Assembly (NCBI GenBank): GCA_002721875.1 | Contig: PBLU01000021.1 | Location: 9,312-23,833 of the forward strand | DNA length: 14,522 bases | From: Chloroflexota bacterium | Lineage (GTDB): Bacteria > Chloroflexota > Dehalococcoidia > UBA1151 > TMED-70 | Direction of reading: 5' to 3' | Shown: positions 1 to 6,425 of the stretch, one piece after another | Position numbering within the stretch: position 1 is the stretch's first letter | Layout of the letters: each line of letters opens with the position of its first letter | Program-made: the position numbers and the translations under genes | The notes under the pieces: generated by a model | Database searches by the model: none | Told to the model about the DNA's origin: nothing | What the model saw: only the letters and a program-made list of their open reading frames with translations

Positions 1-482
1 TTTCTTATTTTGTAGGGCGAAGGACCGACCAATGGGTCAATATGAATCTTAATTATTTTATCAGGATATTTTTCAGCAACTTCTTCAATATTTATTCCAC
101 CTTCAGTAGAAAAAATTATGACTGGGCACTTTAAATCAAAGTCCATAGTCACAGCTAAATAGTATTCACTTTGAATATCTGAAGTTTTTTCTAGGTATAC
201 TTTATTAATTGGAAATTCAGTATCTCCTGACTGAAAAGTTTTTAATGATGAACCCAACATTTGGTTTGCAAATTCGAATGCTTCTTTGGAGTTTTTAGCT
301 ATTTTGATGCCACCTGCTTTACCTCTTCCACCAGCATGAACTTGTGCTTTGACAACACATTTTCCGCCTAAGGAGATCGCTATTTCTTCAGATTCCTTAC
401 TTGTATCAGCAATCTTACCTTCTGGAACCGGAACATTATTTTCTTTTAGAATTTCCTTGGCTTGATATTCATGCAGCTGCAT
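1..482 (-). CDS. sucC: Succinate-CoA ligase beta subunit, N-terminal part (partial)
   Basis: Beta subunit of succinyl-CoA synthetase, which converts succinyl-CoA to succinate with formation of ATP or GTP in the TCA cycle. About 160 codons are present and the gene runs off the left edge. The N-terminus MQLHEYQAKEIL and the segment KAQVHAGGRGKAGG are hallmarks of the ATP-grasp nucleotide-binding domain of SucC. The ATG at 480-482 is preceded by GAGAGG about 6 nt upstream, which fixes the start. It lies 13 nt downstream of pgpA on the same strand and is probably the last visible gene of the moeB-cysM-pgpA run. The alpha subunit (sucD) would be expected beyond the edge, so nothing can be said about nucleotide specificity or completeness. 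Confidence 0.95.
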   Translation of the reverse strand, partial: MQLHEYQAKEILKENNVPVPEGKIADTSKESEEIAISLGGKCVVKAQVHAGGRGKAGGIKIAKNSKEAFEFANQMLGSSLKTFQSGDTEFPINKVYLEKTSDIQSEYYLAVTMDFDLKCPVIIFSTEGGINIEEVAEKYPDKIIKIHIDPLVGPSPYKIR

Positions 483-495
483 ATTTACCTCTCTA

Positions 496-951
496 TTAAA
501 ATAAAAATATTTTTATAACAAAAACAATAATCAATGTATAGATCCCTGCAACTATATCATCAAGCATAATGCCTAGGCTACCATTGAGCTTTTCTATTTT
601 ATTAATACCCAGAAATTTTGTAATGTCAAAAAATCTAAATACGAAAAATGAGGTCAAAATCAGAATTACTCCATCAAATAAAAGTAAGGAAATCCACATG
701 CCAACGAATTCATCAATCACAACAAAGTTTGGGTCTTCATTTTCAAATTCTACGTTTAATGATATAAAACTTATTGATAAAATTGGGATCAATATCAGAA
801 TTCTAACAAGATAATTAATATTGTCTCCAAATAAGAAAATTAATATGCAAGGCAATAAACTACAAAAAGTGCCAGAGCCAATGCGAATATAACCTATTCC
901 TAGAACAGAATAAATTGGTTTAAATAATTTTATCTTCGGATATGAGAAAAT
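496..951 (-). CDS. pgpA: Phosphatidylglycerophosphatase A, probable ATT start
   Basis: Membrane phosphatase that converts phosphatidylglycerophosphate to phosphatidylglycerol. Seen directly: IDEFVGMW, then RFFDITK, then GIMLDDIVAG near the C-terminus, all matching the conserved blocks of PgpA, with hydrophobic segments between them. The family's N-terminal motif (G-x-G-Y then G-T-x-x-S-L) is read as LGIGYIRIGSGTFCSLLP upstream of the first conventional start (TTG at 855-853). Between that motif and the cysM stop there is no in-frame ATG, GTG or TTG. The chosen start is ATT at 951-949, 6 nt after GGTGG (962-958) at the end of cysM. It gives 151 residues, a normal PgpA length. ATT at 954-952, abutting the cysM stop, or ATA at 933-931 are alternatives, as is a sequencing error. 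The identity is secure; the start is inferred. Confidence 0.85.
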   Translation of the reverse strand: MFSYPKIKLFKPIYSVLGIGYIRIGSGTFCSLLPCILIFLFGDNINYLVRILILIPILSISFISLNVEFENEDPNFVVIDEFVGMWISLLLFDGVILILTSFFVFRFFDITKFLGINKIEKLNGSLGIMLDDIVAGIYTLIIVFVIKIFLF

Positions 952-954
952 AAT

Positions 955-1884
955 TTACCACCAAATTTTTTGATCGCCAATTTCTTTAATTTCTTTATAA
1001 TCCATTTCCCATAATTTACTAGATAAGTATCTTTCACCAGAGTCAGCTATAATCAAAACAATATTTCCGGTATCAATTTTTTTTGCTACTTTTACAGCTG
1101 CTGCTGTAACAGCGCCACAAGAAACTCCTGCAAATACTCCGCATTTATCCATGAGAGCTTTAGTCCAATAAAAAGACTCTTCTTCCCCAACAAGTATCCT
1201 TGAATCCAATTTTTCCAAATCCAATATTGGAGGAATAAATCCGTGCTCAATACTTCTCAGCGCTGGAACTACTTCTTCAGGATGCGGAGCAGCAGCAACT
1301 ACCTTAATATCCTGATTATATTCTTTTAAAGCTTTCCCCACTCCCATTAATGTACCGCCTGTACCAAGTCCAGCGACAAATACATTTATTTCTGGCATTT
1401 GTTTAATTATTTCTGGTCCGGTAGTTTCATAATGAGCTCTTGGATTTGCTTCATTTCCATATTGGTAAGGCATAAAATAATCATCGTTATTTTTATCAAT
1501 TTCTTGCGCTAATTTAATTGCACCATTAGTACCATCTACGCCATTCGAAAAAATAATTTCAGCACCCAATGATGATAACAATGATTTTCTTTCATCGCTT
1601 ACATTATCAGGCATTACTGCGATCATTTTATATCCTTTAACTTTAGAAATCATTGCAAGAGCGATGCCAGTATTGCCACTAGTTGGCTCAATAATTGTTG
1701 AACCTTTCCTAATATCTCCATTTTTTTCAGCTGATTCAATAAGATATTTTGCAACCCTATCTTTTATGCTTCCTGCTGGATTTGCACTTTCAAGCTTTGC
1801 ATAAATTTTCACGTTATTAGGGCTTATTTCACTTATATCAACTAAAGGGGTGTTGCCAATAGTTTGGAGAATATTATTTTTCAT
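955..1884 (-). CDS. cysM: Cysteine synthase, O-phosphoserine sulfhydrylase type (CysM-like)
   Basis: PLP-dependent fold-type II enzyme making cysteine, 309 residues. Seen: the PLP lysine K41 in GSIKDR, the substrate loop EPTSGNTG (66-73), the phosphate-binding GLGTGGT (172-178) and a C-terminus ending in Trp. It aligns from memory with Mycobacterium tuberculosis CysM almost without gaps. K41 corresponds to mycobacterial K51. R210 in PALRSIEHGF matches mycobacterial R220, the residue that selects O-phosphoserine over O-acetylserine. In that pathway sulfur comes from the thiocarboxylated carrier protein CysO. The neighbour 3 nt upstream encodes a MoeB/MoeZ-like E1 enzyme that could charge such a carrier, which supports this reading. 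Inference: O-phosphoserine and carrier-bound sulfur are the substrates. A CysK-type sulfide-using activity is the alternative. Confidence 0.9.
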   Translation of the reverse strand: MKNNILQTIGNTPLVDISEISPNNVKIYAKLESANPAGSIKDRVAKYLIESAEKNGDIRKGSTIIEPTSGNTGIALAMISKVKGYKMIAVMPDNVSDERKSLLSSLGAEIIFSNGVDGTNGAIKLAQEIDKNNDDYFMPYQYGNEANPRAHYETTGPEIIKQMPEINVFVAGLGTGGTLMGVGKALKEYNQDIKVVAAAPHPEEVVPALRSIEHGFIPPILDLEKLDSRILVGEEESFYWTKALMDKCGVFAGVSCGAVTAAAVKVAKKIDTGNIVLIIADSGERYLSSKLWEMDYKEIKEIGDQKIWW

Positions 1885-1887
1885 ATA

Positions 1888-2703
1888 TTACCTTTCCACT
1901 GCTGGCATACCACAAAACACTTCGTAATCAATCAGTTCAGATATTTTCGGATCATCACCACATAAAGCACAATCACTGTCTCTTCTAATTTTTACGGTTC
2001 TGAACTCCATGCTTAAAGCATCAATTAAGATCATTCTTCCATCAAGCACATCTCCAACACCTAATAAATATTTAACAGCTTCAATAGCTTGGATACTTCC
2101 AACTAACCCAGGTAATGCACCAATTACACCAGCTTCAGAACAACTAGGAACAGACCCTGGAGGAGGTGGATCAGGAAAAACACACCTGTAGCAATTTTTA
2201 CTAGGTACATATGTTGTAACTTGACCATCAAACATTAGTACACTACCGTCAAATAGAGGTTTTTTTAATAGAAAGGCTGCATCACAAATTAAATATCTAG
2301 TTGGAAAGTTATCTGCCCCATTAATTACTCCATCATAATTATTTATAATTTGTAAAGCATTTGACGAATTAATGGGTTCATCATGCATCACAACTTCAAC
2401 ATTAGGATTGTAGGCTTTTAAAGTTTCCATCGCAGACACTACTTTTCTCTTACCAATATCTGAATCCTTATGTAAAACCTGCCTTTGTAAATTGCTTCTA
2501 TCTACAACATCAAAATCAGCAATTCCAATTTTTCCTACTCCAGCCAGAGCTAGATAAAGTGCAGCTGGAGAACCTAAGCCACCAGCACCAATAACAAGGA
2601 TGCTTGAGTTAATTAATTTTCTTTGTCCTTCAGATCCAACTTGCGGCATTATGATATGTCTACTATACCTATCTACTTGATCTGGAGTTAATTTGTTAAT
2701 CAT
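1888..2703 (-). CDS. moeB: MoeB/ThiF/MoeZ-family E1-like adenylyltransferase
   Basis: E1-like enzyme (271 residues) that adenylates the C-terminal glycine of small ubiquitin-fold sulfur carriers such as MoaD, ThiS or CysO. Seen: RYSRHI (12-17), the nucleotide loop GAGGLGSP (39-46), RSNLQRQ (69-75), the metal-binding D131, two zinc CxxC pairs (C171/C174 and C245/C248) and the catalytic cysteine C188 in PSCSEAG. The end, LIDYEVFCG, resembles the linker that in MoeZ leads into a rhodanese domain, but the protein stops a few residues later, so no rhodanese is fused. The ATG at 2703-2701 has GGAAG a few bases upstream. It is the first gene of the moeB-cysM pair. Adjacency suggests that it activates a CysO-like carrier for cysteine synthesis; a role in molybdopterin or thiamine synthesis is also possible. 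Confidence 0.92.
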   Translation of the reverse strand: MINKLTPDQVDRYSRHIIMPQVGSEGQRKLINSSILVIGAGGLGSPAALYLALAGVGKIGIADFDVVDRSNLQRQVLHKDSDIGKRKVVSAMETLKAYNPNVEVVMHDEPINSSNALQIINNYDGVINGADNFPTRYLICDAAFLLKKPLFDGSVLMFDGQVTTYVPSKNCYRCVFPDPPPPGSVPSCSEAGVIGALPGLVGSIQAIEAVKYLLGVGDVLDGRMILIDALSMEFRTVKIRRDSDCALCGDDPKISELIDYEVFCGMPAVER

Positions 2704-2714
2704 TTCTTCCTTTC

Positions 2715-2740
2715 AAAAAAAAACCCCGAATATTCGGGGT
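2715..2740 (-). terminator. Rho-independent terminator or attenuator in the moeB leader
   Basis: A 7-bp stem (2723-2729 with 2734-2740: ACCCCGA/TCGGGGT, loop ATAT) is followed on the minus strand by a run of U from the A-tract 2715-2723. It is a textbook intrinsic terminator about 70 nt downstream of rrf2, yet its U-tract ends only 11 nt before the moeB ATG. It can end the rrf2 message. Any moeB transcript started upstream must also read through it, so an attenuator role is possible. Confidence 0.8.
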
Positions 2741-2749
2741 AATTAAATA

Positions 2750-2761
2750 GTATTTAAATAC
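2750..2761. promoter_or_regulatory. 12-bp perfect palindrome upstream of moeB, possible operator
   Basis: GTATTTAAATAC is a perfect palindrome in the 106-bp gap between rrf2 and moeB, upstream of the hairpin. It could be a repressor site or simply an AT-rich chance palindrome. Nearby, on the minus strand, GGGTA (2763-2759) can pair with TACCC (2741-2737), the 5' arm of the terminator stem. No well-matched promoter stands out in this gap. Confidence 0.25.
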
Positions 2762-2809
2762 CCATCAAAAAATACAACAATTTATCTTAAACAAAATAGC
2801 AAAAATCAT

Positions 2810-3247
2810 TTAATTTCCCAAATTAACTGCGTCTATAACGACTTTTTCTTTATCTGCTAAATCCTTAATAGATATCATTTCAAGCTTTGTAATTAATATT
2901 TGTTCAACATCTGACCACATATTTTGTTGAGCACAGTTACCTGATATTTGACATGTTGCAGAATCGTCTAAGCAGGCTACAGGAGCCATACTTTTATCTA
3001 AACTTTCAACAACATCAGCAACTGTAATATCAGAAGCATTTCTAGCTAGTGAATAGCCTCCATTAGGGCCCCTCATACTTTTTATAAGCTTCTTATCAAT
3101 TAAATCATTTGAAATTTGAAATAAAAATTTTTCTGGTATATGTCTATTCTTTGATATTTCTGTAGCTTTAACTACACTTTCATGGGGAAAAGAAGCAAGA
3201 TAAACAAGAATTCTTACACCATAATCTACTTTCATTGGTATTAACAT
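2810..3247 (-). CDS. Rrf2-family transcriptional regulator with Fe-S cysteines
   Basis: Winged-helix repressor of the Rrf2 family (IscR, NsrR, CymR relatives), 145 residues. Seen: N-terminus MLIPMKVDYGVRILVYLA, the wing motif RGPNGGYSLAR (59-69), and cysteines C92, C99 and C105, close to the positions of the three [2Fe-2S] ligands of IscR (92, 98, 104). CymR, the cysteine regulator of Bacillus, lacks such a triad, so this one probably senses iron-sulfur, redox or NO status. The frame is open to an ATG at 3301-3299. The ATG at 3247-3245 is preferred because GGAG lies 8 nt upstream and the family's usual N-terminus begins there. It is divergent from rplY and upstream of moeB-cysM, so it may control sulfur acquisition. 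The target is inferred. Confidence 0.88.
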   Translation of the reverse strand: MLIPMKVDYGVRILVYLASFPHESVVKATEISKNRHIPEKFLFQISNDLIDKKLIKSMRGPNGGYSLARNASDITVADVVESLDKSMAPVACLDDSATCQISGNCAQQNMWSDVEQILITKLEMISIKDLADKEKVVIDAVNLGN

Positions 3248-3271
3248 ATTTTTATCTCCATAATCACTAAT

Positions 3272-3300
3272 TGAATAATAACACGTAATTGGATTATTCA
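3272..3300. promoter_or_regulatory. Inverted repeat, candidate Rrf2 operator
   Basis: TGAATAAT (3272-3279) and ATTATTCA (3293-3300) form a perfect 8-bp inverted repeat with a 13-bp spacer, in the rrf2 5' leader. The right arm overlaps the proposed -35 of the rplY promoter. Dyads of about 25-30 bp are typical of Rrf2 dimer sites, so autoregulation is plausible. The AT-rich composition makes chance occurrence a real possibility. Confidence 0.35.
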
Positions 3301-3318
3301 TCCAGATTTGTGTAATAT
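3289..3318 (+). promoter_or_regulatory. Putative sigma-70 promoter for rplY
   Basis: TTGGAT (3289-3294) and TAATAT (3313-3318) are separated by 18 bp and sit 23 bp before the rplY ATG. This gives a leader of only about 16 nt, and no Shine-Dalgarno sequence is visible in it. Confidence 0.5.
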
Positions 3319-3341
3319 ACGTTCTGCAAAAAATTAAAATT

Positions 3342-4007
3342 ATGAATCCAATAATATTAAATACTGAAAAAAGAAAAATATACGGTAAAAAATTAAGGTC
3401 ATTGAGAAAAATGGGAATTTTACCTATCCATGTTTATGGCCCGGGTATGGAATCAGTATCTCTTCAATCTGATACCAATAATGTTTTGAAAGTAATTCAA
3501 GAGGCAGGAAGAACAAATCCGGTTAAAATAATTGACTCTGATAAGGAGCACACTACTTTAGTAAGAAATGTTGATCAGCATCCAGCCACCGGTGAGCTTC
3601 AACATGTTGATTTTATGAGAGTTGATGAGGATAAAGCGATAGAAGTCGAAGTGCCGGTCGTCTTGATTGGCGAAGCTCCAGGCACAAGAGGAGGAGCAGG
3701 AACTGTTACCCAGGCAATTTATTCTCTTTCTGTCCTTTCAAAACCTTTTACTGTCCCAAGTGAGATACAAGCTGACCTTAGTGTACTTGTTGATCTTGAA
3801 GCTAACATCAAAAGAGGAGACCTAATTCTTCCTGATGGAGTTGAATTAGTAGGAGATCCAAATATTCCTGTGGCGTGGATACAGCCACCAAGAGTACAGG
3901 AGGAAGTTGTCGCTGAAGAAGGTTCTGAAGAAGGTTCTGAAGAAGGTTCTGAAGAAGGTTCTGAAGATTCCTCACAATCTGAGGAATCAGGAGACAAAGA
4001 TAATTAG
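3342..4007 (+). CDS. rplY: 50S ribosomal protein L25/CTC family
   Basis: Long form of ribosomal protein L25 (general stress protein CTC, TL5), which binds 5S rRNA in the large subunit; 221 residues. Seen: N-terminal L25 domain (about 1-95) with EKRKIYGKKLRSLRKMGILP and HVYG, then the C-terminal TL5-type beta domain (about 96-185) with GEAPGTRGGAG and the run VDLEANIKRGDLILPDGV. The acidic tail (about 190-221) is rich in Glu, Ser and Gly and is coded by a 12-bp tandem repeat. No ribosome binding site is visible before the ATG, but the N-terminus fits the family. The gene is divergent from rrf2 and 64 bp upstream of rny. Variable acidic tails are common in long L25 proteins; the regular EEGS repeat is the notable part. 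Confidence 0.95.
   Translation: MNPIILNTEKRKIYGKKLRSLRKMGILPIHVYGPGMESVSLQSDTNNVLKVIQEAGRTNPVKIIDSDKEHTTLVRNVDQHPATGELQHVDFMRVDEDKAIEVEVPVVLIGEAPGTRGGAGTVTQAIYSLSVLSKPFTVPSEIQADLSVLVDLEANIKRGDLILPDGVELVGDPNIPVAWIQPPRVQEEVVAEEGSEEGSEEGSEEGSEDSSQSEESGDKDN
3915..3962 (+). repeat. 12-bp tandem repeat (4 perfect copies) in the L25 tail
   Basis: GAAGAAGGTTCT is repeated four times without a mismatch, followed by a degenerate partial copy. It codes for EEGS four times within the rplY frame. Perfect identity suggests recent slippage, and copy-number change would keep the frame. Confidence 0.95.
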
Positions 4008-4056
4008 TTCTTAAAATATTATTGTTTTCAAATTTAATTTTTAATTATTTTAAGAA
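4008..4056 (+). other. Inverted repeat in the rplY-rny spacer
   Basis: TTCTTAAAATA (4008-4018) and TATTTTAAGAA (4046-4056) are perfect 11-bp complementary arms with a 27-nt AT-rich loop. They start right after the rplY stop and end just before the rny ribosome binding site (AGGAG, 4061-4065). The stem is weak (nearly all A-U) and has no U-tract, so it is not a normal terminator. It may act as an RNA processing or stability element. Confidence 0.4.
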
Positions 4057-4071
4057 TTAAAGGAGAAAAAA

Positions 4072-5580
4072 ATGAGTGACATAACACTCATAGTGATAAC
4101 TACTGTTGTGACTGGAGTATTTTTCGGGATTGTTGGCTACTCAATAAAACTTTTTATTGATCAAAGGTCACAAATTGCTTTTAAAAATGCAATGAAACAA
4201 CAGATTAATATGGCTCAGGAAAGAAGCCAAGAATTATTAATTGAAGCCAAAGAAAGGGCTCTCAAAATTAAAGTAGAGTCTGAAAATGAATTGAGTAAGC
4301 AAAGAAATAACTTAGAATCATTAAAATTAGATATTAATAATAAATTAAAAGTTATTGATAAAGAAAATCAAAAGATTGGCGATCAACTCAAATTAATAAA
4401 AAATCAAAAATTTGAATTAAAAGAGAGCAGGGAATTATATGCAAAAAAAATTGAAGAGGTTTCTGATATATCTATAAAAGAGGCCAAAGAAATTCTTTTA
4501 AAAGAAGCTCAAGAAGATATTGAACATAATGTAGCAAAAAAATATAGAATTGCTGAAGAGGAGCTTGAAAAAAAAGTTGAAGATCATGCAAAAAATGTCA
4601 TTGCTGAAGCAATTCAAAGATTTGCTTCTGGAGTTGTAGTTGAAGAAACAGTACAGTCAGTTTCAATCCCAAATGAAGAAATGAAAGGAAGATTAATTGG
4701 AAGAGATGGTAGAAATATAAAAGCAATTGAGAAAACTACTGGAGTGGATTTGATTGTTGATGAGTCCCCTGACACTGTAACTATTTCTTGTTTTGACCCA
4801 ATAAGACGACAGGTAGCAATCAACCTTCTTAAAGACTTAATTAAAGATGGAAGAATTCACCCAGCGAGAATTGAGACTCTAACGAAAAAAGCTCAAAATG
4901 AAATCAATAAAACTATTAGAAAAGCGGGTGAAGATGCAACTTTTGAGTCAAATGTAAAAGGCTTACCATCAGAAATAATTGAGATAATCGGTAGATTGAA
5001 ATACAGATACAGTTATGGTGAAAATGTATTACAGCATTCAGTTGAAGTTGCAAATTTTAGTGCTTTGATGGCTGAAGAAATCGGTGCAGATGTCAGAATT
5101 TGCAGAACTGGGGGATTTTTGCACGATATAGGAAAAGCTATGACTCATGAAATAGAGGGTCCTCATGCAGTGATAGGAGCTCAGCTTGCTTCCAAATATG
5201 AAATTGATTCCAAAATTGTTACAACTATTAGAGAGCACCATGATACTGAATTTACAACTACAGAATCATTTATAGTCGCGGCTGCTGATGCAATAAGTGC
5301 ATCAAGGCCAGGAGCGAGAAGAGATTCTGCTGAAGCGTATATTAAAAGACTAAAGGATATTGAAGAAATTGCACTAGGGTTTGAAGGGGTTGATAAATGT
5401 TTTGCTATTGAAGCTGGAAGAGAATTGCGTGTTCTTGTAGATCCAGTTGTAGTAGATGATGACGAGTCTTCAATTTTGGCTAAAAATATAGTTGAAAAAA
5501 TTGAATCTTCATTAAACTACCCAGGCCAAATAAGGGTAATTGTTATTAGAGAATCTAGATCAATTGAAACTGCACAATAA
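4072..5580 (+). CDS. rny: Ribonuclease Y
   Basis: Membrane-anchored endoribonuclease that starts mRNA decay in bacteria lacking RNase E; 502 residues, the normal length. Domains in order: one N-terminal membrane helix (about 4-27), a long charged coiled coil (about 30-190, rich in Lys, Glu and Gln), a KH domain with GRLIGRDGRNIKAIE (GRDG at 210-213), and an HD domain with H351-D352 in FLHDIGKA plus REHHD. The C-terminus GQIRVIVIRE is typical of the family. AGGAG lies 6 nt before the ATG. rny is followed 2 nt later by the PHP gene, then plsY-like and zinc-finger genes, so all four are probably cotranscribed. Presence of RNase Y is itself a lineage clue. Confidence 0.97.
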   Translation: MSDITLIVITTVVTGVFFGIVGYSIKLFIDQRSQIAFKNAMKQQINMAQERSQELLIEAKERALKIKVESENELSKQRNNLESLKLDINNKLKVIDKENQKIGDQLKLIKNQKFELKESRELYAKKIEEVSDISIKEAKEILLKEAQEDIEHNVAKKYRIAEEELEKKVEDHAKNVIAEAIQRFASGVVVEETVQSVSIPNEEMKGRLIGRDGRNIKAIEKTTGVDLIVDESPDTVTISCFDPIRRQVAINLLKDLIKDGRIHPARIETLTKKAQNEINKTIRKAGEDATFESNVKGLPSEIIEIIGRLKYRYSYGENVLQHSVEVANFSALMAEEIGADVRICRTGGFLHDIGKAMTHEIEGPHAVIGAQLASKYEIDSKIVTTIREHHDTEFTTTESFIVAAADAISASRPGARRDSAEAYIKRLKDIEEIALGFEGVDKCFAIEAGRELRVLVDPVVVDDDESSILAKNIVEKIESSLNYPGQIRVIVIRESRSIETAQ

Positions 5581-5582
5581 TT

Positions 5583-6425
5583 TTGAATTTAGCTGACCTT
5601 CATACCCACACTAATTTTTCTGACGGAGAATTGAGTCCAGTTGAAATAATTAATGAAGCTATAAATAAAAAGATTAAGTACTTATCCATAACTGATCATG
5701 ACACCTTGTCAGGGTACAATAAAGCAAGCAAAATTATTAAGGATTCCTATTCTAAAAAAATTATATTAATTCCTGGTGTTGAGTTTTCAACATCATTTGA
5801 AGGATCAAGTATCCATCTATTGGGATATTTTTTTGACGTTAATGATATTTATTTAAATGGAATTTTAAAACAACTTCAATTAAGAAGAAATGAATTTGCA
5901 AAATATGTCTTAACAAATCTTAATAAAGAAGGATTTAATATTAATTGGGGAGATTTGCTAGTAAATGTGAACGGTTCTTTAGGAAGGCTTCACATTGCAT
6001 ACGCAATGCAAAGAAAAGGAATAGTAAAAAAAGTTTCTGATGCTTTTGATTTGTATTTAAATAAATACAGAAATAGTTATCCAGAAAAATATGAATTTAA
6101 TACAGCCGAAATAATTAATTTAGTTAATTCTGCTGGTGGTGTTTGCTCAATTGCTCACCCTCATACAGTAAATAATGCTAAAAAAATAATTCCTAAATTA
6201 GCTAAGAAAGGTTTATTGGGAATTGAAGTTGTAGAAAATAAAAAAATATATAAAGACGATAAAGAATTTATTTCTATGGGATTAATAAAAACTGCTGGAA
6301 GTGATTTTCACAGACTTGGAAAGAACTCTTACTTAGGTAAAAATAATTTATCTGAAGAAGAATTTATTTATTTTTATTCTAATGCAGAAAAAAAATTAAA
6401 AGGAAAAATAAAATGGAAATTTTAA
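5583..6425 (+). CDS. PHP-domain metal-dependent phosphoesterase (TrpH/YciV-like)
   Basis: Phosphoesterase of the polymerase and histidinol phosphatase (PHP) family, 280 residues. Seen metal ligands in order: H7 and H9 in DLHTHTNFSDG with D14, then D38-H39 in ITDHDTL, E67 in GVEFS, H78 in SSIHLLGY, then SIAHPH and GSDFH near the C-terminus. This arrangement matches the TrpH/Rnm group, whose characterised members hydrolyse 3',5'-nucleotide bisphosphates or trim RNA 5' ends. An RNA-related role would suit its place directly behind rny, but that is inference. The TTG start lies 2 nt after the rny stop with no good ribosome binding site, so translation is probably coupled to rny. All expected ligands are present, so the enzyme should be active. 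Confidence 0.9.
   Translation: MNLADLHTHTNFSDGELSPVEIINEAINKKIKYLSITDHDTLSGYNKASKIIKDSYSKKIILIPGVEFSTSFEGSSIHLLGYFFDVNDIYLNGILKQLQLRRNEFAKYVLTNLNKEGFNINWGDLLVNVNGSLGRLHIAYAMQRKGIVKKVSDAFDLYLNKYRNSYPEKYEFNTAEIINLVNSAGGVCSIAHPHTVNNAKKIIPKLAKKGLLGIEVVENKKIYKDDKEFISMGLIKTAGSDFHRLGKNSYLGKNNLSEEEFIYFYSNAEKKLKGKIKWKF

Noticed and set aside
496..855. TTG at 855 as the pgpA start
   Set aside because: It would remove the conserved G-x-G-Y...G-T-F-x-S-L motif, which is intact upstream in the same frame.
2810..3301. ATG at 3301 as the rrf2 start
   Set aside because: The 18 extra residues do not look like Rrf2, have no ribosome binding site before them, and would cover the proposed dyad; the ATG at 3247 has GGAG in place.
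3719..3997. Open frame of 92 codons antisense to rplY
   Set aside because: It mirrors the tandem repeat of the L25 tail (repeated Ser-Pro-Ser units) and has no family resemblance; a shadow of rplY.
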